Below are positions 45,954 through 54,804 of a DNA stretch of 64,000 bases, in pieces. Both the position numbers and the translations under genes were made by a program. Position 1 is the first letter of the stretch. The number at the start of each line of letters is the position of its first letter. Source of the DNA: an uncultured Bacteroides sp. (lineage in GTDB: Bacteria; Bacteroidota; Bacteroidia; Bacteroidales; Bacteroidaceae); contig NZ_OY782857.1 in NCBI RefSeq assembly GCF_963678425.1, positions 35,001 through 99,000 on the forward strand, read 5' to 3'. A model generated the notes under the pieces. That model was not told where the DNA came from. It did no database searches and saw only the letters and a list, made by a program, of their open reading frames with translations.

Positions 45954-48900
45954 TTATTGTGCAAGAATAACTATTTTTCCGGCCTGGGTTTTCTCTTCAC
46001 CTCCACCCGAAGCGATGGATGCACGGAACAGATATACTCCCGGGGCAAGGCGCTGACCGCCGTTGCTGGTTAAATTCCAGTCCACATAATAATAATTATT
46101 CGCACTCATACCCGATTCTGTATGTGTCCACAACACACGACCGGCAAAATCATACACTGATAGTTTAACATCCAGTGTCGATTCCGGGCGATCGTGAGAA
46201 ATCACGAACGTAGTGTTATCTCGTGCCGGACTCTTAGTACAATCCACACTAAACAAGCTTGGATTTAATCCTTTAACAACTTCAAATTCCAAAGACTTGG
46301 AGGAAGAATTGTTCATTATATCCCATGCACGGAAAAACAAAGTATGCTTTCCTTCAGGCAAGGTTGCAAAACTATATTTCAAAGTTCCCTGGGTATAATC
46401 TCCAAAGTAAGCTTCATAATAGTTATTCAGCACAAAGTTGTAATTCGGAGAATTATCGATAATAGCCACAATGTCATGGCCTATGCCATTTCCAACTGTA
46501 TTAATTCCGTCTTTATCTTCCAGTTCTGCCACCAGATAAGGAGTTTCATTTGTTTTGCCTCCATACACAAAATCAGGTGAATTCAGGTACAGGCTTTTTA
46601 TCGTAGGGCCAACACTGTCTGTTACTTCCGTGCCGGCTTCCGTTCCTCCAATGATAAAACTACTGTAAGCACCCTGAGCTTCCCGTCCGTTTGTTGACTC
46701 AGCAGCGTAGAAGTTTACCATACCTTGTTTATTTGAATAATTAATATCCTTGGGTACGGGGAAAGCAAAAGAGAAACTGCCGGATTTAATGGAATCACTG
46801 CCAGCGAATAATTTCTTCTCTCTTTGAGAAAATGTAAAGCTGGAAGTTGATGTCCCATCATTATTTAAGGCGGTAACCGTTTCCTTATTGTCAAAAACTG
46901 TTGGATAAACCTTCCCATTAAAATTTGTGAGAGTATTTCCGTCGGTATCCGTCACATGACCTTCAACCTGTATTTTTCCTCCGGCCTTTATGGAAATATC
47001 TGAAGCTGAAGCGTCTTTTCCGTTAAACTTATCAACTACAACCTTATAATCCGGATAGGCCAGCATTAATGCCGGATCGCCAATCAAAGAAAATTTGAGT
47101 TTATTGAGGTCTCCGCTAAGATTGGCATCGCATTTAGACAAACGCATAATGTCTCCCAGCCGTAACCGTTGACCATTTTGTTTACTGAATACATATTTAC
47201 AGAAAACCTGATTCAGACTAGCATTATTCTGCGAATAAACAACTCTTGAAGTCGTAAACAACGCTATTGCCCCACCTTTATTATTCAGGAAAGCCAGTTC
47301 ACCCGCTGAAGTCGTAACATCGTCATATCGGCAAAAATCACAGGTAGCGGTTACCCAAAGCGGAAGTTTCGAAGAATTTAAAGCAATAATTTCTGAAGAT
47401 ACTAATATATTCTCGGCAGACCATCCGTTAGGACCTCCGTGCCCCGTATAGTTTACCATCAGCATTCCCTCATTAAAAAGTTCAAGCAGTCGTTTGGTTG
47501 CCTGTTTATAAGTGTGTCCCGTTGCTGTCGTTTCCCATTTATATGCATCTGCAAAAATACGGTTTACTGTAAACTCAGGATAGTTAGTTTCGGTTTTCTC
47601 TGCCAACGCATCTGCCTGACTCATATGTAGATTATTGTCTCCATCGTCAGCAACATAACAGATTGAATTCTTCCAGGGAGCCAATTCCTTATTTTCCATA
47701 TAGGCAATTGTTTTATCAACCATCTGAGTAGCTTGTGCTACAGTACGAACAGGAAATCTCCCCACTCCAATATCCATTCCATCATATTCCAGACTGCTGC
47801 CTTCTTCATCGTCCAGCATTCCCATATAATCATCCGTCACATAAGAATAAGTTTCCCAGGTAGAATTTTTTGATTCATAACCTAAAAGGAAATCATCGGG
47901 AGTGTATCCTTGCCAGGAAGAAGTTATCATCCGGTTATCCCAGGCACAGTCGCCAAAAAGCAGAAGATAGCGAGGCAATTCACCCGTACCTGATGAAACT
48001 GCACGGTCATAAAACATCTTCATCAGCCAACGGTAAGCTGTTACGTCGGGAGTTCCTGAAGAAAACTCATTGTAAACCTGATCAGCTGTAACCACATGAA
48101 CTGTCATCCCGTCTTTTGTTCGGTGAGCATCCGCCAATCGTTCTGCCTGTGTCAGGAAATCGCCATTGGATGGCACTATAATCACCATATCACATTGCGC
48201 CAGCGAATGCAGATTCTGATTGTCGACTGCTCCAACAACCTCCACACTCTTGAAAGTTCCGTTTACATCTACCGCTACAAACTCTCTTAATGAGGGATTA
48301 TCAACAGTGAAAGAATAACTTCCGCCGGAGAGGGTTCCCCCAATCGTTTTATAATCACCCGGAGTGGTAACATCCCATACTTTCATATTGCTATTTGCTC
48401 CGGATATCGTATAAGTAGAGACCTTACTTACAGAAGATAAATCACGGAAAGCAGTGAAAGAATTATATAATGCCAGCTTTCGTCTGTAATTTAACTGAAT
48501 ATAGTTTAGCCGGCCTGAAACACCGGACTCACGGTTATGTGTAAGGGTTACCGTTGCCGACTCGCTTTTATCTCCGTCCCAGGTAAATGTTCCGCTGCCC
48601 GGCTGCGCTTTACAATAATAATCATTTGCAGGACAGGAAGGAATTGAGAGTTGTCCATAACTGGTACCATTAATCTTAACATCTACACTGGTATTACTGG
48701 TAGACATGGCGGCAAAAGCCACCGAGCAATAGGCTTTTTCATTGGTTATGCCTGGTAATGAGAAAGTATAGCTTTTCGAGTTACCAGAATTATAATCATA
48801 GCTATCATAGAGTTCCCTTCCCGAGGAAGCCCAGTTATAGGCATCTTTCTCATATAGAGCATAATCATCAAAACTGGTAACCAAGGAAGCATTGTCAGAA

Positions 48901-49742
48901 GTTATTGACTGTTCCACTGGAAATGTTAAAGGTTGCTGATCTCCTTCTGCCAGGAAGTAATATCCATAGCTTGAATAATGATTATTGGTATGCGTAAAAC
49001 GGGTAACACCGGTATTTGCATCCCAACGGACCATGCCATTGGCATAAAAAAGGACATAATCTTTCTCACGCCATAAAGGAATCTCAGGTAAATCATCACT
49101 CTTTAATTGTGAAAAGCTCTCTGGAAGCAGTAAACCACCATAGCCGTGTAAGCGGACTTTAGTCGGATCAGTAAAGCCCATTTTTGTAAGTTCCGCATTT
49201 GTTATCTTATATACCCCCGACTCACTAACACGTATCTTTACCCATTTACCCGTTGCCATAACTGAGTTTGAAGAAAAAGCATGCCGTTTGGAGCTTGCTC
49301 GTTTCTGCATAACTGCCGTTTTTTCAAGCGTTAGCCTAAAAGAGTTTATGCGTTGGTACTCCCCGTTACTATAGACAAGAGGAAGAAAAGAAGCCTCAAG
49401 AATTCCTTTTCCAGCAGAAACAACCAGTCGGGTATCAGTCTTGGGATAAGCATCTAATGTCTCTTTTGTTTCACTGATAAAAGCAATATCTTTTTTAGAT
49501 AAACTCTGAAATTCCGGATATTCAATTTTCACCTTATAAGTATAGCTTGCATAATCTTCACCAAGATCAAAATTCTTAATGTATCGGGGTAATGAACTTC
49601 CAGGGATAAAAAGGGCATCATCAAAAGAGAGTGGATGCACAACAGTAGGAGTTTGCCATTTCAGCGAAATAAAGTCCTGAGCTGAAAGTGACAAAGTAAA
49701 GAAAGAAATGAGAAGAAAAAAAAGATAGTTTCGGCTACGCAT
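45954..49742 (-). CDS. porU: type IX secretion sortase PorU (C25 gingipain-like)
   Basis: 1262 aa, usual PorU size. Signal peptide (residues 1-21), an N-terminal prodomain-like region, then a C25 caspase-fold peptidase domain (about 510-880) with catalytic H768 (NYTGHGGPNGW) and C801 (VTATCDFCRYDD). The C-terminal region has Ig-like folds and ends in a FlgD-like module (VYDFAGRVLWTH...LAPGVYLFRASI). PorU removes the T9SS C-terminal signal and attaches cargo to lipopolysaccharide. It is the first gene of porU-porV-ispF. Confidence 0.92.
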   Translation of the reverse strand: MRSRNYLFFLLISFFTLSLSAQDFISLKWQTPTVVHPLSFDDALFIPGSSLPRYIKNFDLGEDYASYTYKVKIEYPEFQSLSKKDIAFISETKETLDAYPKTDTRLVVSAGKGILEASFLPLVYSNGEYQRINSFRLTLEKTAVMQKRASSKRHAFSSNSVMATGKWVKIRVSESGVYKITNAELTKMGFTDPTKVRLHGYGGLLLPESFSQLKSDDLPEIPLWREKDYVLFYANGMVRWDANTGVTRFTHTNNHYSSYGYYFLAEGDQQPLTFPVEQSITSDNASLVTSFDDYALYEKDAYNWASSGRELYDSYDYNSGNSKSYTFSLPGITNEKAYCSVAFAAMSTSNTSVDVKINGTSYGQLSIPSCPANDYYCKAQPGSGTFTWDGDKSESATVTLTHNRESGVSGRLNYIQLNYRRKLALYNSFTAFRDLSSVSKVSTYTISGANSNMKVWDVTTPGDYKTIGGTLSGGSYSFTVDNPSLREFVAVDVNGTFKSVEVVGAVDNQNLHSLAQCDMVIIVPSNGDFLTQAERLADAHRTKDGMTVHVVTADQVYNEFSSGTPDVTAYRWLMKMFYDRAVSSGTGELPRYLLLFGDCAWDNRMITSSWQGYTPDDFLLGYESKNSTWETYSYVTDDYMGMLDDEEGSSLEYDGMDIGVGRFPVRTVAQATQMVDKTIAYMENKELAPWKNSICYVADDGDNNLHMSQADALAEKTETNYPEFTVNRIFADAYKWETTATGHTYKQATKRLLELFNEGMLMVNYTGHGGPNGWSAENILVSSEIIALNSSKLPLWVTATCDFCRYDDVTTSAGELAFLNNKGGAIALFTTSRVVYSQNNASLNQVFCKYVFSKQNGQRLRLGDIMRLSKCDANLSGDLNKLKFSLIGDPALMLAYPDYKVVVDKFNGKDASASDISIKAGGKIQVEGHVTDTDGNTLTNFNGKVYPTVFDNKETVTALNNDGTSTSSFTFSQREKKLFAGSDSIKSGSFSFAFPVPKDINYSNKQGMVNFYAAESTNGREAQGAYSSFIIGGTEAGTEVTDSVGPTIKSLYLNSPDFVYGGKTNETPYLVAELEDKDGINTVGNGIGHDIVAIIDNSPNYNFVLNNYYEAYFGDYTQGTLKYSFATLPEGKHTLFFRAWDIMNNSSSKSLEFEVVKGLNPSLFSVDCTKSPARDNTTFVISHDRPESTLDVKLSVYDFAGRVLWTHTESGMSANNYYYVDWNLTSNGGQRLAPGVYLFRASIASGGGEEKTQAGKIVILAQ

Positions 49743-49775
49743 ATACCCTCCAGGCTTTATAAAAAGCTTAATAAC

Positions 49776-50393
49776 TTATCGAATATAAAAATCGAGCAGT
49801 TTCTCTTCTTCCAGATAACCTTGCAAATGTTGACCAACAGCAACCGGGCCTACCCCAACAGGAGTACCAGTAAACAATAAATCACCTATTTTCAGTGTAA
49901 AGAAACGGCTAATATAAGCTATTATCTCATCCACTTTAAAAAGCATATCTGCTGTATTTCCTTGCTGAACTTTATTCCCATCAATATCCAGGTGAAAGTT
50001 CAAATTCTGAATATCCTTAAACTTATCTAAAGAGACAAACTTACCAATCGCAGCAGAATCGTCAAAGCCTTTGCTTATTTCCCAGGGATTTCCTGCTTCA
50101 CGGATGTTACGTTGCAGGTCTCTAGCTGTAAAATCAATACCTACCGTTGCTTCTTCATAATAACGATGAGCAAAACGTTCAGAGATATTTTTTCCTAATC
50201 TGCATATCTTGACAACCAACTCTGTCTCATAATGAACTTCATTGGAAAAGTCGGGAATAAAGAACGGTTTGCCATCTTTAAGCAAAGCAGAATCTGGTTT
50301 CATAAAGATAACCGGCTCTTTTGATAATACTAACGTGGAATTCAGCTCTTTATTGTGCTCTGCGTAGTTCATTCCTACGGCTATAATCTTCAT
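49776..50393 (-). CDS. fumarylacetoacetate hydrolase family protein
   Basis: 205 aa, the short single-domain form. Metal ligands are visible in HYETELVVKI (E-x-E) and EEATVGIDFTARDLQ; MNYAEHNKE and LFTGTPVGVGPV also match. Members hydrolyse or decarboxylate acylpyruvates and oxaloacetate; the substrate here cannot be named. Its ATG overlaps the Rex stop by one base, so the pair is coupled and may respond to redox state. Confidence 0.88.
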   Translation of the reverse strand: MKIIAVGMNYAEHNKELNSTLVLSKEPVIFMKPDSALLKDGKPFFIPDFSNEVHYETELVVKICRLGKNISERFAHRYYEEATVGIDFTARDLQRNIREAGNPWEISKGFDDSAAIGKFVSLDKFKDIQNLNFHLDIDGNKVQQGNTADMLFKVDEIIAYISRFFTLKIGDLLFTGTPVGVGPVAVGQHLQGYLEEEKLLDFYIR

Positions 50394-51043
50394 TACTTAA
50401 TCTGATTAAAATTTAGACGATTAAACATTACGGCCAAATGTGCATATAAAGAGGTATTCTGAACAACAATGTTTTCAGGAACACGAATGCGGAATGGAGT
50501 AAAATTCCATACTGCCTTAATTCCTCCGTCTACCATTTTATTAGTAATGTCTTGTGCTATCTCAATAGGTACGGTCAATACTCCGATATTCACCTTGTAT
50601 TCTTCCATTTTCTGCAAGAACTCATCAGGATGAAAGATAGGAATGCCATTAATGCTCTTTCCTATAATTTCAGGATTAACATCAAAAGCAGCTACAATCT
50701 CTAATCCAAAATGCTTCAATCCGGAGTCACGAAGAAGGGCACCTCCCAGACTACCTACACCAAATAAGAAAGCTTTATGCATATTGGTAAAGCCTAAAAA
50801 ATCCTCAAGTACAGCAATCAGCTCATCAATGTCATAGCCCACACGTGTACGTCCTGATATATTCACATAAGACAAGTCTTTTGCAATCTGCGATGCATCA
50901 ATATTTATCTCCTTAGAAATCTGCGTAGAAGAAACATATTGTTCACCCTTATTCTTCAGCAGCTTCACATTTGATAAATACCAGGGAAGTCTGCGCAAAG
51001 AAGGTTCCGGTACTTTAATTACTTTTTGCTCATTATCGCTCAT
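50393..51043 (-). CDS. rex: redox-sensing transcriptional repressor Rex
   Basis: 216 aa. An N-terminal winged helix (PEPSLRRLPWYLSNVKLLKN...SSTQISKEINIDASQIAKDLSYV) is followed by a Rossmann NAD(H)-binding domain with GVGSLGGALL (95-104). The end (VWNFTPFRIRVPENIVVQ...LNFNQIK) is the domain-swapped helix. Rex represses fermentation and respiration genes until NADH rises. Promoter TATTTTTG at 51071-51078. Confidence 0.94.
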   Translation of the reverse strand: MSDNEQKVIKVPEPSLRRLPWYLSNVKLLKNKGEQYVSSTQISKEINIDASQIAKDLSYVNISGRTRVGYDIDELIAVLEDFLGFTNMHKAFLFGVGSLGGALLRDSGLKHFGLEIVAAFDVNPEIIGKSINGIPIFHPDEFLQKMEEYKVNIGVLTVPIEIAQDITNKMVDGGIKAVWNFTPFRIRVPENIVVQNTSLYAHLAVMFNRLNFNQIK

Positions 51044-51070
51044 TGTACTTCATCTATTATTTGGCATATG

Positions 51071-51078
51071 CAAAAATA
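51071..51078 (-). promoter_or_regulatory. rex -7 box
   Basis: Minus-strand TATTTTTG, 28 bp before the rex ATG. ATTG at 51095-51098 gives a 16-bp spacer, shorter than usual. Confidence 0.45.
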
Positions 51079-51121
51079 CACTATTTTTTGAAAACAATCG
51101 AGTAATAAAGAAAAAGATTAT

Positions 51122-51152
51122 TTTGTACATATCCATAAGTTTGCTACATTTG
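51122..51152 (+). promoter_or_regulatory. promoter of the eIF1/SUI1-like gene
   Basis: TTTG (51122-51125) and TACATTTG (51145-51152), spacer 19 bp, 19 bp before the ATG at 51172. Confidence 0.65.
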
Positions 51153-51171
51153 AAAACAAAACATCAAAATT

Positions 51172-51519
51172 ATGAAGAAAAATGATTGGAAAGAGAGATT
51201 GAATGTGGTGTATTCAACCAACCCTGATTTCAGTTACAATATAGAGAACGATGAAGAAAAAATAACATTGGAACCTGCTAAGCAGTCTCTCCGTGTTACC
51301 ATTGATAAAAAAAACAGGGGAGGTAAGATTGTGACACTGATTACCGGATTTGTAGGAACTGAAGAAGATCTGAAAGATCTGGGAAAACTCTTGAAAACAA
51401 AGTGTGGCGTTGGTGGAGCAGCCAAAGACCGTGAAATTATTATTCAGGGAGATTTCAAGCTCAAGATTGTGGAACTTCTGAAAAAGGAAGGATACATTAA
51501 AACAAAGCCTGTAGGATAA
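51172..51519 (+). CDS. eIF1/SUI1 family translation factor (YciH-like)
   Basis: 115 aa. The last ~80 residues form the SUI1 fold: LRVTIDKKNRGGKIVTLITGF, LGKLLKTKCGVGGAAKDREIIIQGD and VELLKKEGYIKTK. In eukaryotes SUI1/eIF1 checks the start codon; the bacterial YciH-type role is less clear. The single gene is divergent from rex and ends in a strong terminator. Confidence 0.93.
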   Translation: MKKNDWKERLNVVYSTNPDFSYNIENDEEKITLEPAKQSLRVTIDKKNRGGKIVTLITGFVGTEEDLKDLGKLLKTKCGVGGAAKDREIIIQGDFKLKIVELLKKEGYIKTKPVG

Positions 51520-51550
51520 CCCATTTATCTAAAAAAGGCTTGCAAAAAGA

Positions 51551-51589
51551 AAGGCGGCTAAACAGTTTTTGAATCTGTTTAGCCGCCTT
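51551..51589. terminator. bidirectional terminator between the SUI1-like gene and tsf
   Basis: A 15-bp stem AAGGCGGCTAAACAG / CTGTTTAGCCGCCTT around an 8-nt loop, between convergent stops at 51519 and 51613. Confidence 0.95.
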
Positions 51590-51612
51590 AAGTATCTTAT
51601 GAAAGACTTCTA

Positions 51613-52437
51613 TTAGTCAGCGTTCAAAGTAAAACGTTTGAAGTTTACAATAGTCAAGTTTTTATTAGTATTCTTCAGGAACTGAGCAACACTAATCTTA
51701 GGATCTTTCACATATTCTTGTTCCAACAAGCAAACTTCTTTGTAGAACTTAGCGATACGACCTGCAGCGATACGTTCTATCAAGTTTTCTGGTTTGCCTT
51801 CTTCGCGAGCTTTGTCTGCAGCGATTTCTTTTTCACGTGCTAATACATCAGCAGGAACACCTTCTTCGTTTACAGCGATAGGGTTCATTGCAGCAACCTG
51901 CATAGCAACTTCGTGAGAAACCTGTGCATCAACACCAGCAATATTGAAAGAAACAGCAGTAGCCAAACGATTTCCCGGGTGGATATAAATTGCAGTAGAA
52001 GCTCCTTCTACGACTCCATATCCATCAAGTTCCATCTTCTCGCCAGTGATACCAATTTTAGCAGTAATAGCTTCAGCTACAGTTTCTTTTCCCATAGAAA
52101 GAGCTTTTACTTCTTCTATAGTAGCACATTTATTCGCGATAGCAAGATCAAGAATTTCGTTAGTCAAAGCAACGAAATCAGCATTCTTAGCAACGAAGTC
52201 AGTTTCACATTTCAATGCGATAACTGCAGCAAATTCGCCTGCAGCCTTAGCAATAACACAACCTTCTGAAGCTTCACGATCAGAACGTTTTGCAGCTACT
52301 GCTTGCCCTTTTTTACGAATTATTTCTACTGCTTTGTCGAAATCGCTATCAGCTTCAGCCAAAGCATTCTTGCAATCCATCATACCGGCACCTGTCATTT
52401 TACGCAAGTGGGTAATATCTGCCATTGTTACAGCCAT
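51613..52437 (-). CDS. tsf: elongation factor Ts
   Basis: Recycles EF-Tu by exchanging GDP. 274 aa. N-terminal UBA-like domain (ADITHLRKMTGAGMMDCKNAL), the core motif ALKCETDFVAKN and C-terminal AQFLKNTNKNLTIVNFKRF. Last gene of rplM-rpsI-rpsB-tsf, 30 bp after rpsB. Confidence 0.97.
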   Translation of the reverse strand: MAVTMADITHLRKMTGAGMMDCKNALAEADSDFDKAVEIIRKKGQAVAAKRSDREASEGCVIAKAAGEFAAVIALKCETDFVAKNADFVALTNEILDLAIANKCATIEEVKALSMGKETVAEAITAKIGITGEKMELDGYGVVEGASTAIYIHPGNRLATAVSFNIAGVDAQVSHEVAMQVAAMNPIAVNEEGVPADVLAREKEIAADKAREEGKPENLIERIAAGRIAKFYKEVCLLEQEYVKDPKISVAQFLKNTNKNLTIVNFKRFTLNAD

Positions 52438-52467
52438 AGTCTTTATATTAATTTATTGATATAGTAA

Positions 52468-53304
52468 TTAAGCTTCTTCATCTTCTTTCAAGAAAGCAGC
52501 AGCTTTAGCAGCATTGATTGCTTCCTCGTCATTCTTATCAAGTCTTGCTTTAGCAGGTTTTCTCTTTCCCTTGCTTGCAGGAGCTTCTCCAGCTGCTTCC
52601 ATATCAATTTTTTCAGCTTTTCTTTCTTCCAGACCTTCGCTCATAGCTGTACAACAAGCTTCTAGAATCACTTCGATAGATTTTGTAGCATCATCATTTG
52701 CAGGGATAACGAAATCAATGTTTGAAGGATCAGAGTTTGTATCAACAATAGCAAATACTGGAATACCTAAACGGTTAGCTTCACGAACTGCAATGTTTTC
52801 TTTCATTACGTCAATAACGAACAAAGCAGAAGGAAGACGAGTTAAGTCAGCAATAGAACCTAAGTTCTTTTCCAACTTAGCGCGTTGACGAGAAATTTGA
52901 AGAACTTCTCTTTTAGAAAGATTTGAATAAGTACCATCGTTAGTCAACTTATCGATAGTAGTCATCTTCTTAACAGCCTTACGGATAGTTGGGAAGTTAG
53001 TCAACATACCACCTGGCCAGCGCTCGATTACATAAGGCATATTTACAGAAGCTGCTTTGTCAGCAACAACTTGTTTTGCTTGTTTTTTAGTAGCAACAAA
53101 AAGGACTTTTTTGCCTGATTTTGCAATTTGTTTTAAAGCTTCAGCAGCTTCTTCTACTTTTGCAACTGTTTTGTGAAGGTCAATGATGTGGATACCATTG
53201 CGTTCCATGAAAATATAAGGAGCCATTGCTGGGTTCCACTTTCTTCTTAAGTGTCCGAAGTGGCAACCGGCCTCCAATAAATTATCAAAATTAGTTCTTG
53301 ACAT
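52468..53304 (-). CDS. rpsB: 30S ribosomal protein S2
   Basis: 278 aa. Begins MSRTNFDNLLEAGCHFGHLRRKWNPAM, with IIDLHKTV, FVATKKQA, PGGMLTNFPTI and IVDTNSDPSNIDFVIPANDDA. It has a charged Lys/Ala-rich C-terminal tail of about 45 residues beyond the core. 124 bp after rpsI. Confidence 0.97.
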   Translation of the reverse strand: MSRTNFDNLLEAGCHFGHLRRKWNPAMAPYIFMERNGIHIIDLHKTVAKVEEAAEALKQIAKSGKKVLFVATKKQAKQVVADKAASVNMPYVIERWPGGMLTNFPTIRKAVKKMTTIDKLTNDGTYSNLSKREVLQISRQRAKLEKNLGSIADLTRLPSALFVIDVMKENIAVREANRLGIPVFAIVDTNSDPSNIDFVIPANDDATKSIEVILEACCTAMSEGLEERKAEKIDMEAAGEAPASKGKRKPAKARLDKNDEEAINAAKAAAFLKEDEEA

Positions 53305-53428
53305 TTTTTAATTTTTTAATCGTTTACTTTCTTTTTTGTTTTATAACCAACTTTCGGGTAGCCTACTTAAGAGTCCCGATAGTTTAGATACTAAACGTAG
53401 CTTACTCCAGAGATTTCTCCAGCAAGTA

Positions 53429-53815
53429 TTAACGTTTACTGAACTGGAATCTTCTACGAGCTTTTGGTTGACCCGGTTTCTTACGTTCAACAGAACGTGG
53501 ATCACGTGTCATGAAGCCTTCAGAACGAAGAGCTTTTTTATCTTCAGCGTTGATTTTCACAAGAGCACGAGAGATTGCTAAGCGCAAAGCCTGTGATTGT
53601 CCTGTGAAACCGCCACCAACCAAATTAACTTTGATGTCATACTTCTCAGCAGCACCTAATTTGTTCAATGGTTGTTTTACAACATATTGAAGAATAGTTG
53701 ATGGAAAGTACGTTGCAAGGTCTCTCTTGTTAATAGTAATCTTTCCTGTACCTTCGCTTACGAATACGCGAGCAATAGCGCGCTTACGTCTGCCTAATGC
53801 ATTTACTACTTCCAT
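53429..53815 (-). CDS. rpsI: 30S ribosomal protein S9
   Basis: 128 aa. GRRKRAIARVFVSEGTGKITIN at the start and the C-terminal RDPRSVERKKPGQPKARRRFQFSKR, whose tail reaches the P-site tRNA. 6 bp after rplM. Confidence 0.98.
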   Translation of the reverse strand: MEVVNALGRRKRAIARVFVSEGTGKITINKRDLATYFPSTILQYVVKQPLNKLGAAEKYDIKVNLVGGGFTGQSQALRLAISRALVKINAEDKKALRSEGFMTRDPRSVERKKPGQPKARRRFQFSKR

Positions 53816-53821
53816 TATTTA

Positions 53822-54283
53822 TTATTTAAGTAAGTTTATATCAATTGACTTAGGGTTCTGAGCAGCCTGTTTGTGTTCGCTTCCTGCGTAAACATACATG
53901 TTACCTAATAACTGTGCACCTAATTTGTTTTTAGGAAGCATACCCTTTACTACTTTTCTCAATAACTTGTCGTCACCGTTAGGTCTTGCTTGCAAACGAG
54001 CTGGAGTAATAGCTCTTTGACCTCCAGGATAACCTGTATATGACAAATAGATTCTGTCATTCCATTTGTTACCTGTCAACTTTACCTTGTCGGCATTGAT
54101 AATAATTACGTTGTCACCACAGTCTACATGAGGAGTAAAGTTTGGTTTGTACTTTCCTCTCAACAGCTTGGCAACTTTTGCACCTAAGCGCCCCAACACC
54201 TGGTCTGTCGCATCAACTACGACCCATTCTTTTGTTGCGGTTGCTTTGTTTGCAGAAATGGTCTTATAACTTAAAGTATCCAC
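53822..54283 (-). CDS. rplM: 50S ribosomal protein L13
   Basis: 153 aa. WVVVDATDQVLGRLGAKVAKLLRGK, HVDCGDNVIIINADKV, YLSYTGYPGG and GMLPKNKLG are the family motifs. First gene of the ribosomal operon; its promoter is at 54414-54444. Confidence 0.98.
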   Translation of the reverse strand: MDTLSYKTISANKATATKEWVVVDATDQVLGRLGAKVAKLLRGKYKPNFTPHVDCGDNVIIINADKVKLTGNKWNDRIYLSYTGYPGGQRAITPARLQARPNGDDKLLRKVVKGMLPKNKLGAQLLGNMYVYAGSEHKQAAQNPKSIDINLLK

Positions 54284-54413
54284 TGCTTAATTGTTTTTAA
54301 ATTGTTAACTACTAATAAACATAAATATCCATACTGATTATAAGCTCCCCGGACAAAGGAACCTTAATTAGCTATGAATTAATCTTTTATCCTTTTAGAT
54401 AATAATCGGCTTG

Positions 54414-54444
54414 CAAAAGTACTGCTTTTCTTTGAATTGGCAAA
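54414..54444 (-). promoter_or_regulatory. rplM-rpsI-rpsB-tsf operon promoter
   Basis: Minus-strand TACTTTTG (54414-54421) and TTTG (54441-54444), spacer 19 bp. The leader to rplM is about 120 nt, which could host feedback control, but no known leader fold was identified. Confidence 0.75.
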
Positions 54445-54745
54445 CAAATTCTCTTTTTTTTTCTTTTTCACCACCTTACAGAAAGAAACAAACGGTTCTT
54501 CCCAGTTGTTCTGGCTCTTAGTTTCTTTTGGTACAGTTTAACCCATTTTCGACAAAGCAAACTGACTCTATAATAATTCAGAAGTGGTTTTCTCATACAT
54601 TAATCCCTGGAAAAATGCATTTATTCCTCAAAAATTCTAATAATAATCCGTACAAACAAAGCTAAAGAATACATACGGTTCAGCAAACCGGGACATGCAG
54701 CCCTAATTTAAAGCTTTCGGAATTGTCCTTCGGATATAAAAGGAA
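54445..54745. other. gene-free stretch upstream of the ribosomal operon
   Basis: About 300 AT-rich bases with long T/C and A runs on the plus strand and no reading frame of coding character. Confidence 0.5.
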
Positions 54746-54776
54746 AGGATGGCGCAACCACGAGTCATGCCATCCT
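54746..54776 (-). terminator. terminator after asnS
   Basis: Stem AGGATGGC / GCCATCCT with a 15-nt loop, 29 bp after the asnS stop. The following T run on the minus strand is short. Confidence 0.7.
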
Positions 54777-54804
54777 CTATAAACAAAAAACAAAAAAAGT
54801 TTAA

